From contig CP070800.1 of the NCBI GenBank assembly GCA_020343555.1, positions 133,238 to 140,011 of the forward strand: a DNA stretch of 6,774 bases. Reading direction: 5' to 3'. The notes beneath the pieces are model-generated. The model did no database searches, was not told the DNA's origin, and was given only the letters and a program-made list of their open reading frames with translations. The DNA comes from Dehalococcoidales bacterium. GTDB taxonomy: Bacteria > Chloroflexota > Dehalococcoidia > Dehalococcoidales > UBA2162. Positions 1 through 6,632 of the stretch are shown piece after piece (the first letter of the stretch is position 1; each line of letters begins with the position of its first letter). The translations under genes were made by a program, and so were the position numbers.

Positions 1-940
1 CGAAACGATCTATAAAACTAGCAACGAACTCGCCAAGTTCCGGGGACGATTTCTCGTTAAAAGCTCCGAATCCGATCAATCCTTCCAGTACCTGTTCGCC
101 GAATATACCTTTAAAGAATTCGAAGTTTACTCCTGGGCCGAGAACCATTGCCTTCGGGCTGTATCCGATAGCCATTGACTGTCCAACTACTGCCATGGTT
201 GTTGGAGGATAGACATATGCACAGAGGACATCGGCTCCGGAATCCCTGGCTGCTTTCAACACCAGCTCAACATCCTCGGAAAATGGTGGAACAGCTTCAG
301 CCATAACGATTTGTATACCGGCTTTCATGAATTCACTAAGCGATGTATGATAGTACTCTACACCGTGAAGGTCATTAATATAGATAATCGCTGCCGTCTT
401 TACTCCCTGGTCTACCAGTACATCGGCAAGAGCAGGTATCTGAGCATAATCGGAATAATTCAATACTGTGAAAACATAAGGTAGTTCCGGAAGCATCGCT
501 GTAAGAGTCGTACATCCGCCCTCTGCTCCTAGATACACATATTCATACTTATTTGCCAGGGGTGCCGATGCGTAAAGGAATGCCGTTGAACAGTTAGGAA
601 ACAGGAAGTCAACCTTATCTTCAAGGATGAGTTTTTCAATAAGTCTTGTAGAGGTACCGAGGTCACTTGTATCATCGTATATTTTTAATTCAACCGGCAT
701 CATTTTGCCAGCTACGTTTAGACCGCCATTTGCGTTCACTTCTTCCTTCCACATTTCCATAATCGGGCCCATAGCAAAATCACCTATCTGTGCCAATGGT
801 CCGGATACCGGTCTGGCGGCTCCTATGACTATTTTATCCTTTTGAGGAGTACTTTCACCGCAGGAAGCAAGGAATGGAAGAGTTATTATCATCAGGATAA
901 GGATCGAGGAGATTATTATTTTCGAGAGTTTCTTACTCAC
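1..940 (-). CDS. ABC transporter substrate-binding lipoprotein, branched-chain amino acid type (partial, 3' end off window)
   Basis: This gene was read on the reverse strand from a GTG at 940 to the left edge without a stop, giving 313 residues; the C-terminus is missing. The start is set by AGGAGG at 947-952, six bases upstream. The protein opens with two lysines, a hydrophobic stretch (about residues 8-25) and the lipobox LASC at 24-27, followed by Gly, so it should be a lipid-anchored extracytoplasmic protein. The mature part begins KIVIGAARPVSGPLAQIGD and has NANGGLNVAGK near residue 70, both typical of the type I periplasmic binding fold (Peripla_BP_6, LivJ-like). Later segments such as VKTAAIIYINDLHG and SGADVLCAYVYPP fit the alternating alpha/beta lobes. 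Family members deliver amino acids, amides, urea or aromatic compounds to an ABC importer; the ligand cannot be told here. Permease and ATPase genes are not in the window and could lie to the left. The family call is firm and the ligand open. Confidence 0.92.
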   Translation of the reverse strand, partial: MSKKLSKIIISSILILMIITLPFLASCGESTPQKDKIVIGAARPVSGPLAQIGDFAMGPIMEMWKEEVNANGGLNVAGKMMPVELKIYDDTSDLGTSTRLIEKLILEDKVDFLFPNCSTAFLYASAPLANKYEYVYLGAEGGCTTLTAMLPELPYVFTVLNYSDYAQIPALADVLVDQGVKTAAIIYINDLHGVEYYHTSLSEFMKAGIQIVMAEAVPPFSEDVELVLKAARDSGADVLCAYVYPPTTMAVVGQSMAIGYSPKAMVLGPGVNFEFFKGIFGEQVLEGLIGFGAFNEKSSPELGEFVASFIDRF

Positions 941-1198
941 GTTTGCCCTCCTATCAGTAATATTAATTACTCATGATAGTAACCTCATCTCATCTTGCAC
1001 CTCCGACACTCGGATTAACAGTTCTTTGTATATTAACCTTGGACATGTTTCAGGATGAAGGAAAAACGAGTATATCAAGGTAGAGATAGATAACAGGGCG
1101 CTTTTTCCACGAAAGCTTAGCACAGGCAAGAAGTAATTACAATACATGAATTAAATTTAGCTATAGTTCTACATAAATAGGCTTCGAAAATATTTCCG
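941..1198. other. Intergenic spacer between divergent genes
   Basis: This is an AT-rich stretch between the binding-protein gene and the purine genes. Apart from the promoter candidates annotated separately and a very short SD-preceded ORF on the minus strand (993-985), I see no gene, no strong hairpin, no riboswitch-like architecture and no clear palindromic operator. No E. coli-type PurR box (ACGCAAACGTTTGCGT-like) is visible. Confidence 0.6.
1069..1096 (-). promoter_or_regulatory. Candidate extended -10 promoter for the binding-protein gene
   Basis: On the reverse strand, TGATATACT at 1077-1069 forms an extended -10 (TG, one base, then TATACT, 5 of 6 matches). A weak -35 CTGTTA lies at 1096-1091, 16 bases upstream. 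Transcription would start near 1062 and leave a leader of about 120 bases before the GTG at 940. The match is by eye only, and other AT-rich boxes exist in this spacer. Confidence 0.35.
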
Positions 1199-1227
1199 TT
1201 GACACAAAGTATTAAGACAGATAAACT
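1199..1227 (+). promoter_or_regulatory. Sigma-70-like promoter for purN
   Basis: A perfect -35 box TTGACA at 1199-1204 is followed after 17 bases by TAAACT at 1222-1227 (4 of 6 matches to TATAAT). The start of transcription would fall near 1234, about 26 bases before the favoured ATG at 1260, so the leader is short and leaves no room for a riboswitch. Confidence 0.6.
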
Positions 1228-1259
1228 CAAATCGGAAATCAATTGACGGAGAGATGCTG

Positions 1260-2138
1260 ATGAGTGAACTGGTTTATGATCCAGTCAAATCCGGGAAAAG
1301 GATGACGATAGTCTGTTTCGTTTCAGGCTCCGGAACGAACTACAGAGAAATAGTCGACAACAATCCTGAACATGATTATACGGTATTCACCAACCGTCCA
1401 GGCTGTGGCGGCACTGAGATCGCCGGTAAAAACAGCCATAAAGTCCTTGAACTGAGTCATATACCCTATCTCAGGGAAGCCAGGAAGAAACACGGGCCGG
1501 GTAAGGTTCCCAGGAATGCACCGGAGAGGATCCAATACGAAAAGGACCTGTGTCAATTGATCGAGGACGAAATCGGGAAGCAACCCGACCTTATATGCCT
1601 GGCTGGTTTCGACCAGTTGAATTCAGACTACATGGTGGACAAGTATTATCCGCGCGTGCTTAATGTTCATCCGGGGGACACAACCAAAGGGTATGTAGGC
1701 TTACACACCGTTCCTTTTACGATGGCGATACTTAACGGCGAAGATTCGGTGCGATCTACCCTGTTTTTTATCGACAAGAATATGGATAACGGGCCTGTCC
1801 TGGTGCAGTCGGCACCTTTGAAAATAGCGGAAACACTGGCTGAACTGGATACGAAAGAGCCGCAAAGGCTGATCGAGGGTTTGCATCGCGTACTTGCCTT
1901 CGCCGGGGCAAGTCGTATTGGTACTTATGAAGAATTTAAGGAACGAGCCGACGAAGAACTGCAACAGGTGATGAATAATATATGTTCCAATTTACAGGAA
2001 GCCTTGAAGATAGAAGGAGACTGGAAAATCTATCCAGTTGCGGTCCGGTTGATTGCTGAGGGAAGAGTGAAAGTAACAGGCAGAGATGTCTTCCTGGACG
2101 ATAACAAATTACCTGAATACGGTAATAGACTCGGTTGA
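1260..2138 (+). CDS. purN: PurN-family phosphoribosylglycinamide formyltransferase, enlarged form
   Basis: This protein probably transfers the formyl group of 10-formyltetrahydrofolate to GAR to give FGAR, the third step of de novo purine synthesis, in the cytoplasm. The N-terminus MTIVCFVSGSGTN matches the phosphate-binding loop of PurN (SGSGTN at 22-27). The catalytic triad is visible as N135 and H137 in LNVHP and D176 in KNMDNGP, with the conserved GLHT at 147-150. The C-terminal stretch IYPVAVRLIAEGRVKV resembles the E. coli PurN tail. At 292 residues it is about 80 longer than E. coli PurN (212). The extra length is an N-terminal extension of about 12 residues, an insert near 48-90, and a helical insert near 195-250. 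The usual HPSLLP loop is replaced by HPGDTT. The start at 1260 is chosen over the in-frame ATG at 1254 because GGAG at 1248-1251 sits 8 bases from the former and only 2 from the latter. The following gene, purL, is the next pathway step, which supports the role. Another formyl acceptor cannot be excluded. Confidence 0.85.
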   Translation: MSELVYDPVKSGKRMTIVCFVSGSGTNYREIVDNNPEHDYTVFTNRPGCGGTEIAGKNSHKVLELSHIPYLREARKKHGPGKVPRNAPERIQYEKDLCQLIEDEIGKQPDLICLAGFDQLNSDYMVDKYYPRVLNVHPGDTTKGYVGLHTVPFTMAILNGEDSVRSTLFFIDKNMDNGPVLVQSAPLKIAETLAELDTKEPQRLIEGLHRVLAFAGASRIGTYEEFKERADEELQQVMNNICSNLQEALKIEGDWKIYPVAVRLIAEGRVKVTGRDVFLDDNKLPEYGNRLG

Positions 2139-2156
2139 AAAACTGACGTCTGGGTA

Positions 2157-2185
2157 TTGATTGGAGACTGGCAGCAGGGTATAAT
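2157..2185 (+). promoter_or_regulatory. Internal promoter for purL
   Basis: TTGATT at 2157-2162 (4 of 6 matches) and a perfect TATAAT at 2180-2185 are separated by 17 bases, the optimal spacing. The start of transcription would be near 2192, giving purL a leader of about 77 bases. It lies in the 130-base gap after purN, so purL can probably be transcribed separately as well as by read-through; no terminator is seen between the two genes. Confidence 0.6.
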
Positions 2186-2248
2186 CAGGTGTAACTATTC
2201 TGTCCCACCGAATATTACCCTACCAGTGAACGAGAGAAGAGAATAAGC

Positions 2249-2272
2249 ATGCGGATTGATAGAGCGAGATGA
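2249..2272 (+). CDS. Possible 7-codon leader ORF overlapping the purL start
   Basis: ATG at 2249 opens an ORF of seven codons (MRIDRAR). Its TGA at 2270-2272 overlaps the purL ATG at 2269 as ATGA. A purine-rich AGAAGAG at 2235-2241 lies 7 bases before this ATG and is a better ribosome-binding candidate than anything placed for purL itself, which has only GAG-type purines directly upstream. The layout suggests translational coupling. The ORF is so short that chance is a real alternative. Confidence 0.3.
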   Translation: MRIDRAR

Positions 2273-5200
2273 CGAACGTTAGAAGTATACCGGAAGTACG
2301 GCACTTTTACCGCAAAATTAAGCCGGATTTCGAGTACTGTTTTAACGTACAGACATCATCTCCCCTAACCGCAGAAGAACTGGAAATACTCAGGTGGCTG
2401 CTTGCTGAAACGTTCGAAGTGGAAAATTTCAGCGAGGAGCCTTTCTTGTTGCCTGCAAACAGTGTTGTTGAGATAGGTCCACGTCTCAGTTTCGATACCG
2501 CCTATTCCACGAATGCCGTTGCTATCTGTAACGCCTGCGGACTCGATAAAATCCTCCGTATCGAACGTTCGAAACGGTACCTTGTACCGGACAGTGTGGA
2601 TAAAGAACAGTTCACGGTTGAAAATCATGACCGTATGACAGAGACTCCGTATCCGGAACCTCTAAGATCATTCGTTACAGGGGCTTCGGCTGAAAAAGTG
2701 TTTACCATCCCCATAATCGAAAAAGGGATAGACGCTTTGCGAGTTTTTAATCGTGAAAATGGCTTGGGAATGGATGACTGTGATGTTAATTTTTACACCA
2801 GGCTGTTTACTGATGAACTGAAACGTGATCCGACTGATGCAGAATTATTCATGCTGGGGAATAATAACAGCGAGCACTCGCGTCACTGGTTTTTCAAGGG
2901 CAGGATGACCGTTGATGGTAAAGAAATTCCAGACACGTTACTACAGATAATCCGATCGACTATCCAGAAGAATCCTTCTAACAGCGTTATCGCGTTCAGC
3001 GATGATTCGAGCGCTATCAGGGGCTACAAGATCTGGACGATCGTGCCGGCAAATCCGGGGAAAAGTTCTCAATTTGTGTCCAGGGAATGTTACTATCATG
3101 TTTTATTCACTGCGGAAACCCACAATTATCCCAGTGGTATTTCGCCTTTCGAGGGAGCTACCACCGGCACGGGCGGCAGGATACGGGACGGTCATGCCAC
3201 CGGTAAAGGCAGCTTTGTTATTGCCGGGACGGCTGCTTATTGCACCGCTTCACTCAACATACCTGACTTCAAGATACCGGGAGAACCGGAAGGATTAACC
3301 TATCCGTACGAACTGGCATCACCTCTCGAGATATTGATTGAAGCCAGCAATGGAGCTTCCGATTATGGAAATAAGTTCGGTGAACCTTTGATACAGGGCT
3401 TCGTCAGGACATTCGAGCAGGTTTTACCGGACAATGAACGCCGCGCCTGGCTCAAACCGATAATGTTTACCGGCGGGATAGGTCAAATAGACGATGCGAA
3501 TATCGAACCTCAGAAACCGGAAAAAGGCATCCTCATCGTCCAGGTGGGAGGTCCGGCTTATCGTATAGGTATGGGCGGCGGTTCGGCCTCAAGTATGATC
3601 CAGGGCGAGAATATTGCTGAACTGGATTTCAATGCGGTCCAGCGTGGTAACGCTGAGATGGAAAATAAGCTGAATCGTGTTATTAGAGCCTGTGCCGAAA
3701 AAGCAGGCGACAATCCTCTGCTGGTTGCACACGACCAGGGCGCCGGCGGACCGGCTAACGTGCTGTCAGAAATTGTTAATCCAGACGGCGGTAAACTATT
3801 TATACGGCGTATCAACCTTGGTGATCCTTCGATGACCGTGGCTGATATCTGGTGCGCCGAATACCAGGAACGTTCAGCTTTCCTGATAAGTAAGGAAAGA
3901 ATAGATGAGTTTCAGACGATCTGCGAACGCGAGAAAGTAAACTGTGAAATACTCGGTGAAATTACCGGTGACGGGCGAGTGGTTGTTTTCGATGAAGAAG
4001 ACGATTCGACTCCGGTCGATCTGCCGCTCGATAAAATACTCGGCGAGATGCCGCCGAAATCATATGAACTTGAAAGAATACCGCGTAAATTCGAACCTCT
4101 GAAACTGCCTGAAGATCTGACCGCGGAGAAAGCGCTGGAACTGGTGTTCAGACTTCCCTCGGTAGGTTCCAAGGGGTACCTCGTTCGCAAGGTTGACAGG
4201 AGTGTAACAGGATTGATCGCGCAGCAGCAGTGCTGCGGACCTCTCCAGCTTCCAGTTGCTGATGTAGCTATTGTTGCCCAGAGTCATTTCGGTTTAACCG
4301 GCGGAGCAACGGCTATAGGTGAACAGCCCATAAAAATGCTTATCGATGACAGGGCTGGGGCCAGGATGGCTGTTGGAGAAATGCTGACGAACATGGTATC
4401 GGCAAGAATAAGCGACCTGAGTCATATCAAGTGCTCCGTCAACTGGATGTGGGCGGCGAAGCTGCCCGGTGAAGGAGCTCGTATATATGATGCGGCTGTG
4501 GCACTGGCGACTCTTATCACACAGCTCGGAATCGCTGTGGATGGTGGTAAGGACAGCCTGTCAATGGCGGCAAGAGTCGATGATGAGAATGTGAAAGCTC
4601 CCGGAGAGGTGGTTGTTTCGGGTTACGCGACAATGCCGGATATTACTCGAAAACTCACTCCCGACCTGAAAAAACCAGGTGAAAGCTGGCTGATTTTCAT
4701 CGATCCGTCAGAAGGCAGAAATCGTATGGGTGGATCAGCTCTTGCACAGGTATTTGAGCAGATCGGTGACGAGTCTCCGGACGTGGATAATTACCAGCTT
4801 CTCATTAATCTATTCAAAGTAATCCAGAAAATGATAGACGAAGACCTGTTACTCGCCTGCCATGACAGGAGTGACGGCGGATTGATCACAACTCTGGTGG
4901 AAATGGCACTTGCCGGTAATTGCGGATTTACCATCGATATTACAAGTGATGATACCATAACCCAGCTTTTCTCGGAGGAGCTCGGTCTGGTACTGGAATA
5001 TCTGCCGGATAATGAAAACCGAATCAGAACTATACTGGACGAATACGGACTTCCATACACGATATTAGGAGATACTTCCCACGAAAAGAAAGTAATAATC
5101 AGTCGCGGTGAAGAAGTGATACTCGATGTCGATACACCGACACTACTTAGCTGGTGGGAATCTGCCAGCGACAGGCTGGAAATGGAACAGATGAATGCTG

Positions 5201-6132
5201 CTATGGCTCGGGAGCAGACAGAGTACCGTGAACGAACTGGTATAAACTATAATCCTACCTTCGAACCCGAACCGGTGACTCCTGCAAGCCTGCGTGGAGA
5301 AAACCGACCTAAAGTAGCTATTATCCGTGATGAAGGAAGTAACGGCGATCGTGAAATGACTTCCGCTTTCTACTGGGCGGGATTCGAAACATGGGACGTG
5401 ACGATGACGGATTTACTTGAGGAAGGTGTTTCTCTGGATGAGTTTCGAGGAATTGTCTTTGTTGGAGGTTTCTCTTACGCTGACGTACTCGATCCGGCGA
5501 AAGGATGGGCTGGAATAATCAAGTTCAATCCCAGGATTAAGAAGGAATTCGATGATTTCTTCAACAGGAAAGATACTTTCTCACTCGGTATCTGTAACGG
5601 CTGCCAGTTGATGGCTTTTCTCGGTATTGTCCCGTGGGAAGGGATCCTTGAAACAAAGCAGCCCAGGTTTATCACCAATAACTCGGAAAGGTTCGAGTCG
5701 CACTGGGGGATGGTACGGATAACGGAAAGCCCGGCAATGATGCTTCAGGGAATGGAAGGTTCAGTACTCGGTATCTGGACAGCCCACGGCGGCGGAAAAC
5801 TGTACTGCCCTGACTCGGATATCCTGGCATCTGCAAGAGAACAGAACCTGACCCCGGTAGCTTATGTGGACGATGACGGTATACCTACTGAGAAATATCG
5901 TTTCAATCCTAATGGTTCCCCTGCCGGGATAGCGTCATTCTGTTCAAGGGACGGGCGCCACCTTGCGATTATGCCTCATCCTGAAAGGGCTTTCCTCCTC
6001 TGGCAGTGGCCTTACGTTCCTGAAGGCTGGAAAACAGGCGACTGGAAAAAAGAGGTTGGCGATTATGTCCTCTCTGCTTCACCCTGGCTGAAGATGTTCC
6101 AGAATGCCTATAGATGGTGTAAAGAAAATTAG
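2269..6132 (+). CDS. purL: Phosphoribosylformylglycinamidine synthase, large single-chain form (FGAM synthase with fused glutaminase)
   Basis: This enzyme converts FGAR, ATP and glutamine to FGAM, the fourth step of de novo purine synthesis. At 1287 residues it matches the large PurL type (E. coli 1295), so separate PurS and PurQ subunits are not needed. Reading along the chain: an N-terminal PurS-like domain (about 1-135); a linker with NSEHSRH at 200-206; a first synthase half with TAETHN at 281-286, GGRIRD at 302-307 and HDQGAGG at 488-494; a second half with VDRSVTGL near 642-649, NWMWAAKLPGEGA at 725-737, GGKDS at 759-763 and HDRSDGG at 865-871; and a class I glutaminase from about 1015. 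In the glutaminase, C1109 of GICNGCQ is the expected nucleophile, with H1237 and E1239 of MPHPER completing the triad. All key residues are present. The start is fixed by an in-frame TAG at 2260-2262 and by the early HFY motif shared with animal PFAS. Several signatures are animal-like rather than E. coli-like. The ORF is intact, follows purN by 130 bases and ends just before a terminator. Confidence 0.97.
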   Translation: MTNVRSIPEVRHFYRKIKPDFEYCFNVQTSSPLTAEELEILRWLLAETFEVENFSEEPFLLPANSVVEIGPRLSFDTAYSTNAVAICNACGLDKILRIERSKRYLVPDSVDKEQFTVENHDRMTETPYPEPLRSFVTGASAEKVFTIPIIEKGIDALRVFNRENGLGMDDCDVNFYTRLFTDELKRDPTDAELFMLGNNNSEHSRHWFFKGRMTVDGKEIPDTLLQIIRSTIQKNPSNSVIAFSDDSSAIRGYKIWTIVPANPGKSSQFVSRECYYHVLFTAETHNYPSGISPFEGATTGTGGRIRDGHATGKGSFVIAGTAAYCTASLNIPDFKIPGEPEGLTYPYELASPLEILIEASNGASDYGNKFGEPLIQGFVRTFEQVLPDNERRAWLKPIMFTGGIGQIDDANIEPQKPEKGILIVQVGGPAYRIGMGGGSASSMIQGENIAELDFNAVQRGNAEMENKLNRVIRACAEKAGDNPLLVAHDQGAGGPANVLSEIVNPDGGKLFIRRINLGDPSMTVADIWCAEYQERSAFLISKERIDEFQTICEREKVNCEILGEITGDGRVVVFDEEDDSTPVDLPLDKILGEMPPKSYELERIPRKFEPLKLPEDLTAEKALELVFRLPSVGSKGYLVRKVDRSVTGLIAQQQCCGPLQLPVADVAIVAQSHFGLTGGATAIGEQPIKMLIDDRAGARMAVGEMLTNMVSARISDLSHIKCSVNWMWAAKLPGEGARIYDAAVALATLITQLGIAVDGGKDSLSMAARVDDENVKAPGEVVVSGYATMPDITRKLTPDLKKPGESWLIFIDPSEGRNRMGGSALAQVFEQIGDESPDVDNYQLLINLFKVIQKMIDEDLLLACHDRSDGGLITTLVEMALAGNCGFTIDITSDDTITQLFSEELGLVLEYLPDNENRIRTILDEYGLPYTILGDTSHEKKVIISRGEEVILDVDTPTLLSWWESASDRLEMEQMNAAMAREQTEYRERTGINYNPTFEPEPVTPASLRGENRPKVAIIRDEGSNGDREMTSAFYWAGFETWDVTMTDLLEEGVSLDEFRGIVFVGGFSYADVLDPAKGWAGIIKFNPRIKKEFDDFFNRKDTFSLGICNGCQLMAFLGIVPWEGILETKQPRFITNNSERFESHWGMVRITESPAMMLQGMEGSVLGIWTAHGGGKLYCPDSDILASAREQNLTPVAYVDDDGIPTEKYRFNPNGSPAGIASFCSRDGRHLAIMPHPERAFLLWQWPYVPEGWKTGDWKKEVGDYVLSASPWLKMFQNAYRWCKEN

Positions 6133-6137
6133 CCGAT

Positions 6138-6168
6138 AAAAAAAGGCAGGTAGATACCTGCCTTTTTT
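6138..6168. terminator. Bidirectional intrinsic terminator between purL and the small minus-strand ORF
   Basis: The inverted repeat GGCAGGTA-GA-TACCTGCC (6145-6162) is flanked by seven A on the left and six T on the right. It therefore forms a GC-rich hairpin with a U-tract on either strand. It begins 5 bases after the purL stop and lies 15 bases from the end of the convergent small gene, so it can end both transcripts. Confidence 0.93.
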
Positions 6169-6183
6169 ACGTACCATCCAGGT

Positions 6184-6375
6184 TTATCCCCGACAGTTGT
6201 CCATGAACGCCTGTTTATCCTCGGCTTTTTCATAAGCCATCATGATCTCGGTCAGTTTCATCAATTCTTTTTCGAGTGTGGCTACGGCTTCGCCACTGCC
6301 GTCTTCAGACCTTTTCTCTTCAAGATCGATCTGTGTTTTGTGGATCTTTTGAAGAAGCTCTACTTCGTTCATCAT
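6184..6375 (-). CDS. Small charged helical protein, function unknown
   Basis: This is a 63-codon ORF on the reverse strand, not recognised as a known family. It has AAAGGAG at 6379-6385, well placed for either of two adjacent ATGs; the second, at 6372, is 6 bases from GGAG and the first, at 6375, is 3 bases away. The protein is rich in Glu, Lys, Leu and Met. It looks like two helices, about residues 3-22 and 29-57, joined by a flexible SEDGSGE turn. Leu/Ile/Met spacing in the second helix (LEKELMKLTEIMMAYEKAED) suggests a coiled coil or helical hairpin. A single Cys is at 61. There is no signal peptide, membrane segment or metal motif. The terminator immediately downstream and the candidate promoter upstream make it a likely monocistronic gene. 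A regulatory or adaptor protein is possible, but nothing in the sequence decides it. Confidence 0.72.
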   Translation of the reverse strand: MMNEVELLQKIHKTQIDLEEKRSEDGSGEAVATLEKELMKLTEIMMAYEKAEDKQAFMDNCRG

Positions 6376-6406
6376 TCACTCCTTTAATTGCTGATTGTAT
6401 TTACAG

Positions 6407-6434
6407 GATATATCATACTGCATTTGCGTGTAAA
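6407..6434 (-). promoter_or_regulatory. Candidate promoter for the small minus-strand gene
   Basis: On the reverse strand, TTTACA at 6434-6429 (5 of 6 matches) is followed after 16 bases by TATATC at 6412-6407 (4 of 6). An alternative -10, TATGAT (5 of 6), at 6417-6412 overlaps it but has no good -35. Transcription would begin about 25-30 bases before the start codon. Confidence 0.35.
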
Positions 6435-6578
6435 AATCCATAGCAACGCTACTATCCCTAATAAATGTTCCCGTTGTCTCTTAATTTTTATTACCCGTGT
6501 CGATAATTGTTTATGGCCGACGAGGTGATTAAAGGCGAACGGGGTGAGTATGAAAAGAGAATTTATACCTTTAATAAG
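6435..6578. other. Intergenic stretch without a convincing gene
   Basis: This is AT-rich sequence between two minus-strand genes. It contains a 29-codon plus-strand ORF (6513-6602) without a ribosome binding site that runs into the next terminator hairpin; I do not call it. No repeats or operators stand out. Confidence 0.5.
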
Positions 6579-6609
6579 AAGAGGGTCACGAATATCTCGT
6601 GACCCTCTT
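6579..6609 (-). terminator. Hairpin terminator of the right-edge gene
   Basis: A perfect 13-base inverted repeat, AAGAGGGTCACGA at 6579-6591 and its complement at 6597-6609, surrounds a 5-base loop. It lies 24 bases after the stop of the minus-strand gene at 6633. On that strand the stem is followed by a T-rich tail (TTCTTATT) rather than a pure U-tract, so termination is likely but the U-tract is imperfect. On the plus strand the tail (TTTGTATTGG) is weaker. Confidence 0.8.
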
Positions 6610-6632
6610 TGTATTGGTTGTGTTTACACATA

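Noticed and set aside
627..845. Plus-strand ORF of 72 codons
   Set aside because: It lies antisense within the binding-protein gene, whose reverse-strand frame gives a clear family match; no ribosome site.
941..1253. Purine riboswitch or PurR box upstream of purN
   Set aside because: The predicted purN leader is only about 26 bases, and I see neither the three-way junction of a purine riboswitch nor a PurR palindrome.
1323..1964. Two minus-strand ORFs opposite purN
   Set aside because: They are shadows of the PurN frame, with unlikely composition and no ribosome sites.
2365..5678. Several ORFs of 67-98 codons on both strands within purL
   Set aside because: All sit inside the intact PurL frame, which is supported by conserved motifs along its whole length.
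6513..6602. Plus-strand 29-codon ORF beginning MADEVIKGERGEYEKR
   Set aside because: The composition is plausible, but there is no ribosome site and it ends inside the terminator hairpin of the opposite-strand gene.
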